Of a stretch of DNA of 64,000 bases, positions 33,887 through 41,204 are shown piece after piece. The notes beneath the pieces were generated by a model. It was given only the letters and a program-made list of their open reading frames with translations, had not been told where the DNA came from and did not search any database. The stretch's first letter is position 1; every line of letters starts with the position of its first letter. The DNA lies in contig JAPWUP010000001.1 of NCBI GenBank assembly GCA_028275505.1, positions 19,826 to 83,825 on the forward strand, read 5' to 3'. The translations under genes and the position numbers were made by a program. This stretch comes from Bryobacteraceae bacterium (GTDB taxonomy: Bacteria > Acidobacteriota > Terriglobia > Bryobacterales > Bryobacteraceae).

Positions 33887-34732
33887 ATGCAGCAAAACGG
33901 CAACGTCCGCATCGGGGTTTACATCTGCCATTGCGGCGCCAACATCGCCTCCACCGTCAAGGTGGACGAAGTGCGCCAGTTCATCAGCTCGGCGCCGGGC
34001 GTGGTCGTCGCCCGCGATTACAAATTCATGTGTTCGGATCCGGGCCAGGACCTCATCCGCAACGACATCGCGCAACTGGGCCTGAACCGCGTCGTGGTGG
34101 CCGCCTGCTCTCCGCTCATGCACGAGCTGACCTTCCGCAACGCCGCCGCCAAGGCAGGCCTGAACCGCTATCTGGTCCAGATCGCGAACATTCGCGAGCA
34201 CTGCTCGTGGATTCACGACGACGCGCGCATGGCCACGCAGAAAGCCAAGGCCCTGGTTCTGGCCGCGGTGCGGCGGGTGGCGCTCCATCAGCCGCTGGAG
34301 CCGCTGCGCGCGCCGGTGAATCCCAACGTCCTGGTGGTGGGCGGCGGCATCGCAGGCATCCAGGCCGCGCTCGAGCTGGCCGAGGCCGGACACACCGTCT
34401 ATTTGGTCGAGCGTGAGCCTTCCATCGGCGGGCGCATGGGCGTCTTCGACAAAACGTTTCCGACCCTGGACTGCGCCGCCTGCATTCTCACGCCCAAGAT
34501 GGTTTCCGTCGGGCACCGGCCCAACATCAAACTGCTCACGCTGAGCGAGGTCACCGGGGTCTCCGGCTACATCGGCAACTTCAAGGTCCGCGTGCGGCGC
34601 TATGCGCGCTATGTGGACGAAACCAAGTGCACCGGCTGCGGCCAGTGCTGGAACGTGTGCCCGGCCACGCGCGTGCCGCGCAACCGCACCATCTGGCTGG
34701 GCAAGCAAGTGGTCAAGCGGGTGACGTCATGA
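33887..34732 (+). CDS. hdrA: N-terminal half of HdrA (split subunit)
   Basis: The ATG at 33887 lies 8 bp after an AGGAGG and gives 281 residues; full-length HdrA has about 650. Seen in order: the HdrA N-terminal domain (GVYICHCGANIASTV, CSDPGQDLI, VVVAACSPLMHE, NIREHCSW), the FAD GxGxxG motif VLVVGGGIAGIQAALELAEAGHTVYLVE, the HdrA-specific LDCAACILTPKM, and one [4Fe-4S] motif CTGCGQCWNVCP of the inserted ferredoxin domain. The protein then ends. The missing second half is found, fused to another domain, at 41205-42974. The stop overlaps the next start by 4 bp, so this is not a simple frameshift. Confidence 0.88.
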   Translation: MQQNGNVRIGVYICHCGANIASTVKVDEVRQFISSAPGVVVARDYKFMCSDPGQDLIRNDIAQLGLNRVVVAACSPLMHELTFRNAAAKAGLNRYLVQIANIREHCSWIHDDARMATQKAKALVLAAVRRVALHQPLEPLRAPVNPNVLVVGGGIAGIQAALELAEAGHTVYLVEREPSIGGRMGVFDKTFPTLDCAACILTPKMVSVGHRPNIKLLTLSEVTGVSGYIGNFKVRVRRYARYVDETKCTGCGQCWNVCPATRVPRNRTIWLGKQVVKRVTS

Positions 34733-35124
34733 GGCTGGAGGAAATTCGCCGGATCCTGAACTGTGAGGTTCTGAGCGGCGATGAGGACCTCGAGCAGGAG
34801 GTCGTCGCCGGCTGCGGCGCCGATCTGATGAGCGACGTGCTGGCTTTCGCCACGCCCGGGTCGGTTCTGCTCACCGGCCTCACCAACGTTCAGGCCGTGC
34901 GCACCGCGGACGTGGCCGACATCAAAGCCATCGTTTTTGTCCGCGGCAAGCTTCCCGACAGGGAAGCGATCGAACTGGCCAGGATTAAGGGAATCCCGCT
35001 GCTGGCCACGCGGTTGACCATGTTCGAAGCCTGCGGCCGGCTTTGGGCCGCGGGCCTGCGCGGGCAACCGGAGCAGGAACAGCCCCAGAATGCCGGGAGC
35101 GTCCGTCTTCACACAACAGTTTGA
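34729..35124 (+). CDS. DRTGG-domain protein (first copy)
   Basis: A 131-residue protein translationally coupled to the HdrA half-gene (ATGA overlap). It matches the DRTGG fold seen beside bacterial bifurcating hydrogenases: MRLEEIRRILNCEVLSG, then VVAGCGADLMSDVLAFATPGSVLLTGLTNVQAVRTADVADIKAIVFVRGK, and IPLLATRLTMFEACGRLWAAGL. DRTGG domains are thought to bind a small ligand in phosphotransacetylase and CBS-linked proteins. A second copy occurs two genes downstream. Its role in hydrogenase operons is not established; sensing of a nucleotide or redox ligand is inference. Confidence 0.8.
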   Translation: MRLEEIRRILNCEVLSGDEDLEQEVVAGCGADLMSDVLAFATPGSVLLTGLTNVQAVRTADVADIKAIVFVRGKLPDREAIELARIKGIPLLATRLTMFEACGRLWAAGLRGQPEQEQPQNAGSVRLHTTV

Positions 35125-35518
35125 GGTCCGGGGGAGGGATTTTGCCAATGCCGGGAGAGCTTCCACCGCGATCAAAGAGATTCTCAAGGAGATCGGGATT
35201 CCCCCGGCGACTGTGCGCCGTGCGGCCATTGCCGCTTACGAAGCGGAGATGAACGTCGTGCTCTACGCGCGCAAAGGCACCGTGGAGTTGCAGGTCAGCC
35301 CCCGGGAGATTCGCCTGCTCGTGCGCGACGAAGGCGACGGCATCCCCGATATCGAGCTGGCCATGCAGGAAGGCTACTCCACGGCATCGGAGGAAATTCG
35401 CGAAATGGGCTTCGGCGCCGGGATGGGGCTGCCGAACATTCGCAAGAATGCGGACGAGTTCCGCATCGAATCGGTGGTCGGACAGGGTACGGAACTGGAT
35501 ATCAGGATACGGCTTTGA
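35090..35518 (+). CDS. HATPase-domain protein, anti-sigma factor (RsbW/SpoIIAB)-like
   Basis: A 142-residue GHKL ATPase. AAIAAYEAEMNVVLYA is the N box, VRDEGDGIPD the G1 box, and GFGAGMGLPNIRKNADEF the ATP-lid/G2 region. There is no histidine phosphoacceptor domain, so it resembles RsbW-type kinases that bind or phosphorylate partner proteins. It overlaps the end of the DRTGG gene by 35 bp. Small HATPase proteins of this type accompany [FeFe]-hydrogenase operons in Thermotogae and Firmicutes; the partner here may be one of the DRTGG or Fe-S proteins. Confidence 0.82.
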   Translation: MPGASVFTQQFEVRGRDFANAGRASTAIKEILKEIGIPPATVRRAAIAAYEAEMNVVLYARKGTVELQVSPREIRLLVRDEGDGIPDIELAMQEGYSTASEEIREMGFGAGMGLPNIRKNADEFRIESVVGQGTELDIRIRL

Positions 35519-35521
35519 GCC

Positions 35522-36805
35522 ATGGGCGATGATCTTCGCTCGGTGCGCGTGAACCCGGAACGCTGCCGGGGGCGCATGTCCTGCATGCGCGCATGCCCCA
35601 CCGAGGCGATTCGTATCCGCCAGGGGCGCGCCGTCATCCTCGAGGATCGCTGCATTGACTGCGGGGAGTGCGTGCGCGCCTGCCCCAACAGCGCCATCCA
35701 GCCCCTGACCGGTTCCTTCACCGACTTCGCCCGATTCAAGTACACCATCGCCCTGCCCTCGCCCGCCATCTACGGCCAGTTCCGCCGCGATATCCTGCCC
35801 GGCACCATCCTGCGCGCGCTCACCAGAATCGGCTTTGATGAAGCCTGCGATCTGACTTGGGCCACGGAAGCCGTCAGCGTCGCCATTGACGAGTTCCTGG
35901 CCGACTATCGCGGCCCGCTGCCGCTGATCTCGCCCTTCTGCCCTGCTGTGGTCCGGCTCGTGCAGGCCCGCTTCCCCGCTCTGGTGGACCAGCTCGTGCC
36001 CATTGACTCGCCCATGGAGATCGCTGCCCGCGAGATCAAGAATCGCAAGGCGCGGGAGCTGGGCTTGCCCATGGACGAGATCGGCGTGATCTATCTCACT
36101 CCCTGCCCCGCCAAGATCGTAGCCGTCGAATACCCGCCGCGCAAGCGCGCCTCCTATCTGGACGGGGCCATCGCGATCTCCGATATCTATCAGCCGCTGT
36201 TGGCCGCGGTGTCGCGCGAGGCCGAGCAACCCGCAGATGCCGAGGCCGTCAAGGGACTGGGTCTGGGCTGGCCCGTGCTGGGCGGTCAGGCGGCTTGTCT
36301 GCGAACCGAAGACACCCTGGCCGTGGGCGGGCTGCGCGACGTGGCGCGCATCCTCGAGGACGTGGAGAACGGCAAGCTGGGCGAACTCCAGTATCTGGAG
36401 TGTCACGCCTGCCCGCAGGGCTGCTGCTCTGGCCCGCTGACCGTCGAGAATCCTTACTTCGCGCGCAGCAAGATCCTGCACCTGGTGGATCGCTACGGGC
36501 GCCAGCCCGGCTGCTCCCGCGAGGAGATCCAGCGGCTCTATCGGCTGGGCTACTTCTCCCTGCCCGGGCGCTTCTCGCCGCAACCGTTCCCGCCGCTGGA
36601 CGCCGAAATCTCGCGGGCCATCGAGAAACGCGCACGCATGAAAGAGATCCTGGAGACGCTGCCGCACATTGACTGCGGCGCCTGCGGCGCGCCCACCTGC
36701 CACAGTTTCGCCGAAGACGTTGTGCAGGGACGCGCCGTGATCGAGGACTGCGTCGTGCTGGCCGCCGAACACGCTCGACGGAACCGGCACACCGCCCTGG
36801 CTTGA
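35522..36805 (+). CDS. [FeFe]-hydrogenase-like Fe-S protein (putative sensor, catalytic Cys lost)
   Basis: A 427-residue protein. Two ferredoxin motifs lie at the N-terminus: CRGRMSCMRACP and CIDCGECVRACP. The middle resembles the H-cluster domain of [FeFe] hydrogenase: loop 1 is SPFCPAVVRL (TSCCP in enzymes), loop 2 TPCPAKIVAVEYP (MPCxxK), loop 3 ECHACPQGCCSGP (ExMxCxxGC). The four cubane-ligand cysteines appear kept, but the proton-transfer Cys of loop 1 is Phe. The C-terminus has a further Fe-S domain, CGACGAPTCHSFAEDVVQGRAVIEDC. This fits the non-catalytic, sensory-type relatives found in hydrogenase operons. No HydEFG maturases are in the window. Confidence 0.82.
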   Translation: MGDDLRSVRVNPERCRGRMSCMRACPTEAIRIRQGRAVILEDRCIDCGECVRACPNSAIQPLTGSFTDFARFKYTIALPSPAIYGQFRRDILPGTILRALTRIGFDEACDLTWATEAVSVAIDEFLADYRGPLPLISPFCPAVVRLVQARFPALVDQLVPIDSPMEIAAREIKNRKARELGLPMDEIGVIYLTPCPAKIVAVEYPPRKRASYLDGAIAISDIYQPLLAAVSREAEQPADAEAVKGLGLGWPVLGGQAACLRTEDTLAVGGLRDVARILEDVENGKLGELQYLECHACPQGCCSGPLTVENPYFARSKILHLVDRYGRQPGCSREEIQRLYRLGYFSLPGRFSPQPFPPLDAEISRAIEKRARMKEILETLPHIDCGACGAPTCHSFAEDVVQGRAVIEDCVVLAAEHARRNRHTALA

Positions 36806-36817
36806 GGAGGCATGCCG

Positions 36818-37156
36818 ATGACGGTACGCAGCATCGTCGAGGCGTTGGGGCTGGAGGTCCTCAACCAGGCGGATCCGGATCGCGAGGTCACCAGCGCCTA
36901 CGCCTCGGACCTGCTGAGCGACGTCATGGCTCATGCCTCGCCGGGTGCCCTGTGGTTGACGCTGCAAACCCATTCCAACGTCGCCGCGGTGGCGGCGCTC
37001 AAAGAACTGGTTGTACTGCTGGTCAACGGGCGCAATCCCGATTCCGACATGCTGGAACGCGCCCGCGAACACAAGGTCACCGTCCTGCGCACGTCGCTGC
37101 CCGCTTTTGAAGCGGCGGGACGGCTGTACGCGCTCGGTCTTCGTGGGGGGGCATGA
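36818..37156 (+). CDS. DRTGG-domain protein (second copy)
   Basis: The ATG at 36818 lies 7 bp after GGAGG, better placed than the track's 36812, and gives 112 residues. The sequence MTVRSIVEALGLEVLN, YASDLLSDVMAHASPGALWLTLQTHSNVAAVAALKELVVLLVNGR, and VTVLRTSLPAFEAAGRLYALGLRGG aligns throughout with the first copy at 34729. The two are paralogues flanking the HATPase and the hydrogenase-like protein. It overlaps the PHP gene start by 4 bp. Confidence 0.8.
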   Translation: MTVRSIVEALGLEVLNQADPDREVTSAYASDLLSDVMAHASPGALWLTLQTHSNVAAVAALKELVVLLVNGRNPDSDMLERAREHKVTVLRTSLPAFEAAGRLYALGLRGGA

Positions 37157-37926
37157 TGCGAGTCTGGCGCGCCGACCTGCACGTGCACACCTGCCTGTCG
37201 CCCTGCGCCGATCTCAGCATGGCGCCACGCACGATCGTCGCCGCGGCGCTCGAGCGAGGCCTGGATGCCATCGGCGTGGCTGACCACAACTCCGCAGGCA
37301 ACATCCCGGCCGTCGTGGGCGCAGCGCGCCAGACTCGCCTTGCGGTTCTGCCCGCCATGGAGATCACTTCGCGCGAGGAGGTTCACATCCTCGCCATCTT
37401 CGGCGACCTGGAGGCGGCCCGGGCCATGCAGGAGGTCGTCTACCAGCGCCTCCCCGGCGAGAACCAGCCCGAGATCTTCGGGCTTCAGGTCCTGGTCAAC
37501 GAAGACCACGACGTGCTCGGATTCGAGCCACGCCTGCTGGCGGGCGCCACCGAGATGAGCGTCAGCGAAATCGTCCAGCGCGTGCACACACTGGGCGGGC
37601 TGGCCATCGCCGCCCATGCCGATCGCGAAGCGTTCGGCCTTCTCGGCCACTTGGGGTTCGTTCCGCCGGACCTGGCGCTGGACGCGGTGGAGCTTTCCCC
37701 GCACATGCCCGCGGCCGAATTCCGCAAGCGTTGGCCCGAATGCGCCGCCCTTGCCGTGGTGCGTTCTTCGGACGCCCACTGGCCCGAGCAGATCGGCGCC
37801 TGCACAACGAGCTTCCGCTTGCAGCGGATTACAGTGGACGAACTGCGACAGGCCTTCGCCCGCCGCGAGGGCCGCTGCGTGGTGAACGAGGGCAACGAAG
37901 GGGCGAGTGAGCCATGGAGGAACTAG
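37153..37926 (+). CDS. PHP-domain metal-dependent phosphoesterase-like protein
   Basis: A 257-residue protein with the PHP motif set: ADLHVHTCLSPCADLSM (motif 1), GVADHNSAGN (motif 2), EITSREEVHILAIF, LAIAAHADREAFGLLG (motif 3) and VVRSSDAHWPEQIG (motif 4). These bind two or three metal ions and usually cleave phosphate esters. PHP proteins recur in bifurcating hydrogenase operons with DRTGG and HATPase genes, with no assigned substrate. It is coupled by 4- and 13-bp overlaps with its neighbours. Confidence 0.87.
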   Translation: MMRVWRADLHVHTCLSPCADLSMAPRTIVAAALERGLDAIGVADHNSAGNIPAVVGAARQTRLAVLPAMEITSREEVHILAIFGDLEAARAMQEVVYQRLPGENQPEIFGLQVLVNEDHDVLGFEPRLLAGATEMSVSEIVQRVHTLGGLAIAAHADREAFGLLGHLGFVPPDLALDAVELSPHMPAAEFRKRWPECAALAVVRSSDAHWPEQIGACTTSFRLQRITVDELRQAFARREGRCVVNEGNEGASEPWRN

Positions 37927-38495
37927 CCTTGCACATGCTCGACCTGGCTGAAAACTCCATCGCCGCGGGCGCCCGGCGCGTGGACATCCGCGTGACGGAA
38001 GATCCCGCGAGCGACCGGCTCGTCCTGGAAGTTCGCGACGACGGCTCGGGGATGCCGGAGGAAGTCGCCCGGCGCGCCGCCGACCCCTTCTTCACCACGC
38101 GCCAGACGCGGCCCGTGGGCCTGGGACTGGCGCTTCTGGACCAGGCCGCTCGCATGGCTGGCGGAAGCCTGCGCATCGAGTCCGAGCCCGGCGTCGGAAC
38201 CACGGTCAGGGCGGAGTTTCAACTGAGTCACCCGGACCGCCAGCCGCTGGGCGATGTGGCGGCTACTTTGCTCGCCTTGGCGGCCGGACATCCCGAGATC
38301 GAGTTCTCCTACGAACATCGCGGCGCAGATTTCTCGACCCGCTTCGATACGGCGGAATTCCGGCGCAGCCTAGGGGACGTGGCGCCCCACAGCCCTGCCG
38401 CCATCTCGGCTCTGCGCCGGGCGCTGGCGGAAGCGCTGCGCGCCTTGCACCGCGATAGCAGGCAGGAGGTCAGTCATGGATCTGGCAACCATTGA
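37914..38495 (+). CDS. HATPase-domain protein (histidine-kinase-like ATPase without phosphoacceptor domain)
   Basis: A 193-residue protein. LHMLDLAENSIAAGARRVDI is the N box, VRDDGSGMPEE the G1 box, ADPFFTTRQTRPVGLGLALLDQAARMAGGSLRIESEPGVGTTVRAEF the F/G2 region. The kinase core lacks a DHp domain and any sensor; residues 115-190 form a separate C-terminal region. It overlaps both the PHP gene (13 bp) and nuoE (20 bp). It belongs to the accessory cassette seen beside HydABC-type hydrogenases and may modulate the complex or a regulator. Confidence 0.85.
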   Translation: MEELALHMLDLAENSIAAGARRVDIRVTEDPASDRLVLEVRDDGSGMPEEVARRAADPFFTTRQTRPVGLGLALLDQAARMAGGSLRIESEPGVGTTVRAEFQLSHPDRQPLGDVAATLLALAAGHPEIEFSYEHRGADFSTRFDTAEFRRSLGDVAPHSPAAISALRRALAEALRALHRDSRQEVSHGSGNH

Positions 38496-38955
38496 GAGCA
38501 TCATCCGGCAGCATGGGGGCCAGAAAAGCGCCCTGATCGCCATGCTCCAGGACGTCCAGCAACAGTACACGTACTTGCCCAAGGACGTCCTCCAGTACCT
38601 TTCACGCACGCTCAACGTGCCTCTCAGCCGGGCTTACAGCCTGGCCACCTTCTACCGCGCTTTCAGCCTGAAACCGAAAGGCCGGCATCCCATCTCGGTC
38701 TGCCTCGGTACGGCCTGTCACGTCAAGGGCGCGGTGAAGATCCTGGAGAAGTTCGAGCGTGAGCTGGGCATCAAAACCGGGCAGACGACGCCCGACCTCA
38801 TGTTCGGCCTGGAACAGGTGCGCTGCCTGGGGTGCTGCGGGCTGGCGCCCGTGGTCACCGTGGGACAGGATCTCTACGGCAAGGTCACCGTGTCCAAGGT
38901 GGATCAGATCATCAAGCGTTACCAGAAGCAGGAGGCGGCACATGCCAAAGCTTAA
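38476..38955 (+). CDS. nuoE: NuoE/HoxE/HydC-like [2Fe-2S] subunit
   Basis: A 159-residue thioredoxin-like ferredoxin. The N-terminal helical bundle (QKSALIAMLQDVQQQYTYLPKDVLQYLSRTLNVPLSRAYSLATFYRAF) is typical, and the cluster ligands are CLGTACHVKG and VRCLGCCGLAPV. It passes electrons between the NuoF flavin site and other subunits of NAD-linked complexes. A good AGGAGG lies before the ATG. The spacing and order nuoE - ferredoxin - nuoF match HydC-HydX-HydB type operons. Confidence 0.94.
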   Translation: MDLATIESIIRQHGGQKSALIAMLQDVQQQYTYLPKDVLQYLSRTLNVPLSRAYSLATFYRAFSLKPKGRHPISVCLGTACHVKGAVKILEKFERELGIKTGQTTPDLMFGLEQVRCLGCCGLAPVVTVGQDLYGKVTVSKVDQIIKRYQKQEAAHAKA

Positions 38956-39325
38956 GATCGAGGACCTGGCGCGCATCCGCGAGCAAGCCCGCCGCGCCAC
39001 CCTGCTGCGCGAAGGAGCCGGACGCGTCAAGATCACCGTGCACCTGGGCACCTGCGGGATCGCCGCCGGCGGGCGCAACATCATGACCGCCGTGCTGCGC
39101 GAGATCGAGGAACGCAACCTGCACGACGTGCTGGTCACGACCTCCGGCTGCGCCGGCCTGTGCAGTCGCGAACCCATGATGACAGTCGAGGTGCTCGGCC
39201 AGCCCCCGGTCAAGTACGTGGACCTGACCGAGGGCAAGGTCAAGGAAATCTTCGCCGAGCACATCGTGGGAGGAAAGATCGCCGACCGCTATGCCCTGGC
39301 TGTGGGCAGCGAGCGGGTGATGTGA
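38942..39325 (+). CDS. Thioredoxin-like (2Fe-2S) ferredoxin domain protein
   Basis: The ATG at 38942 (MPKLKIEDLARIREQARRATLLREG) gives 127 residues; the track's longer frame is a shadow of nuoE. HLGTCGIAAGGRNIM and TTSGCAGLCSREPMMTVE are the Cys-containing loops. The first loop has one Cys, the form seen in the small ferredoxins encoded between nuoE-like and nuoF-like genes of bifurcating hydrogenases. It overlaps nuoE by 14 bp. Probable extra electron-transfer subunit. Confidence 0.85.
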   Translation: MPKLKIEDLARIREQARRATLLREGAGRVKITVHLGTCGIAAGGRNIMTAVLREIEERNLHDVLVTTSGCAGLCSREPMMTVEVLGQPPVKYVDLTEGKVKEIFAEHIVGGKIADRYALAVGSERVM

Positions 39326-39334
39326 GGAGGAGCC

Positions 39335-41194
39335 ATGCCTTATCGCGTCCATTGCATGGTTTGCGCCGGGACGGGATGCGTCTCCAACCGGTCCCTGGAA
39401 GTGCGCGACGCCCTCGAAAACGAAATCCGCAAACGCGGCCTTCAGGACGAGATCCAGATCGTCACCACAGGCTGCAACGGCTTCTGCGCCGTCGGCCCCC
39501 TCATGGTCGTGCAGCCGGATGGAATCTTCTACCAGCAGGTTTCGGCCAAGGACGTCCCGCTGCTCGTGGAAGAGCACTTCATCAAAGGCCGGCCGGTACA
39601 GAAGCTGCTGTACAAGCCGCCCGAAGCCGCCGCGCCCATCCCCAAAATGTCCGACATTCCCTTCTTCAAGCACCAGCGCCTCATCGCCTTGCGCAACCGC
39701 GGACTGATTGACCCCGAGAAGATCGAGGACTATATTGCGCGCGACGGCTACCAGGCGCTGGTCAAGGCACTCACCGAGATGACGCCCGAGCAGATCATTG
39801 AGGTGATCACCAAGTCCGGACTGCGCGGGCGCGGAGGGGCCGGCTTCCCCACTGGCGTTAAGTGGCAGAAGGTCCGGCAGGCCAAGGGCGAGCCCAAATA
39901 CATCATCTGCAACGGAGACGAGGGCGACCCGGGCGCCTTCATGGACCGCTCCATCTTCGAATCCGACCCGCACTCGGTCATCGAAGGCATGCTCATCGGA
40001 GCCCGCGCCATCGGCGCGCGTTACGGCGTGGTGTACATCCGCAACGAGTATCCGCTGGCGCTGGAGCGTATCCAGATCGCCATTCAGCAGGCGCGCGAGT
40101 ACGGGCTGCTGGGCGAAAACATCCTGGATTCCGGCCTCGACTTCGACATTTCCGTCACTCGCGGCGCTGGCGCTTTCGTCTGCGGCGAGGAAACGGCCCT
40201 GATCGCTTCGGTGGAAGGGCGCCTGGGCGATCCCCGCGCACGCCCGCCTTATCCGGCCGAGTACGGGCTGTGGGGCAAGCCCACCTGCATCAACAACGTC
40301 GAAACCTGGGCCAACGTGCCGCCCATCATCCTGCACGGCTGGGAGTGGTACTCGCAAATTGGCACCGAGCGCAGCAAAGGCACCAAGGTCTTCTCGCTGG
40401 TGGGCAAGGTGCGCAACACCGGGCTGGTGGAAGTCCCCATGGGAATCACGTTGCGCCAGCTCATCTACGACATCGGCGGCGGCATCCCGGGCGACAAGAA
40501 GTTCAAAGCCGTGCAGACGGGCGGCCCTTCGGGCGGCTGCATCCCGGCGGGCATGATGGACCAGCCCATCGAGTACATCGCACCCGACGGCAAGCGGGAA
40601 GCTCGCGATTACCTCGACCTGCCCATTGATTACGAGAGCCTCACGGACGTCGGCTCCATGATGGGGTCGGGCGGCCTGGTGGTCATGGACGAGGACACCT
40701 GCATGGTGGACGTGGCCCGCTACTTCCTGGCCTTCACGCAGGACGAGTCCTGCGGCGCCTGCACGCCTTGCCGCGAGGGCACCAAGCTCATGCTGGACAT
40801 CCTGAACCGCATCGTGGATGGCCACGGCACCATGGACGATTTGCGGGCGCTGGAAGAGATCGCCTGGGTCGTCAAGCAGACCTCGCTCTGCGGTCTGGGC
40901 AAGACGGCGCCCAATCCTGTGCTGACCACCCTGAAGTATTTCCGGGACGAGTACCTGGCCCACATCGAAGCGCACAAGTGCCCGGCCCACGTCTGCCGCG
41001 CGCTCAATACCTATCGCATAGATCCCGTGATCTGCGTCGAGCGCGGACACGGCTGCGGCGTCTGCCGGCGCGAGTGTCCGGAAAAGGCCATCTTCGGCGA
41101 AAAGAACCAGCCGCACCGCATTGACCAGACGCTGTGCAAGAAGTGCGGCGTATGCGTGGAGGTCTGCCACTTCAACGCGGTGATCGTGGAATGA
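39335..41194 (+). CDS. nuoF: NuoF/HydB-like NADH-binding flavoprotein subunit
   Basis: A 619-residue protein. Residues 1-100 are a thioredoxin-like [2Fe-2S] domain (CAGTGCVSN, TTGCNGFCAVG). GLRGRGGAGFPTGVKW binds FMN and CNGDEGDPGAFMDRS binds NADH. ESCGACTPCREG is the N3-type [4Fe-4S] cluster. Two further ferredoxin motifs end the protein: CGVCRRECP and CKKCGVCVEVCHF. This is the domain set of HydB/HndC in bifurcating hydrogenases and gives the operon its NAD(H) site. It sits 9 bp after the ferredoxin gene and before the NuoG-HdrA fusion. Confidence 0.95.
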   Translation: MPYRVHCMVCAGTGCVSNRSLEVRDALENEIRKRGLQDEIQIVTTGCNGFCAVGPLMVVQPDGIFYQQVSAKDVPLLVEEHFIKGRPVQKLLYKPPEAAAPIPKMSDIPFFKHQRLIALRNRGLIDPEKIEDYIARDGYQALVKALTEMTPEQIIEVITKSGLRGRGGAGFPTGVKWQKVRQAKGEPKYIICNGDEGDPGAFMDRSIFESDPHSVIEGMLIGARAIGARYGVVYIRNEYPLALERIQIAIQQAREYGLLGENILDSGLDFDISVTRGAGAFVCGEETALIASVEGRLGDPRARPPYPAEYGLWGKPTCINNVETWANVPPIILHGWEWYSQIGTERSKGTKVFSLVGKVRNTGLVEVPMGITLRQLIYDIGGGIPGDKKFKAVQTGGPSGGCIPAGMMDQPIEYIAPDGKREARDYLDLPIDYESLTDVGSMMGSGGLVVMDEDTCMVDVARYFLAFTQDESCGACTPCREGTKLMLDILNRIVDGHGTMDDLRALEEIAWVVKQTSLCGLGKTAPNPVLTTLKYFRDEYLAHIEAHKCPAHVCRALNTYRIDPVICVERGHGCGVCRRECPEKAIFGEKNQPHRIDQTLCKKCGVCVEVCHFNAVIVE

Positions 41195-41204
41195 GGGGGT
41201 GAAC

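Noticed and set aside
32636-34708. 690-residue minus-strand open frame opposite hdrC, hdrB and the hdrA half-gene
   Set aside because: Long antisense frames are common in this GC-rich DNA. The frame lacks known motifs, while the plus strand has perfect HdrB and HdrA signatures.
33887-34732. Short HdrA as a frameshifted or truncated pseudogene
   Set aside because: Its stop is coupled to the next gene by ATGA, no HdrA sequence follows in any frame, and the missing part is intact in a separate gene of the same operon.
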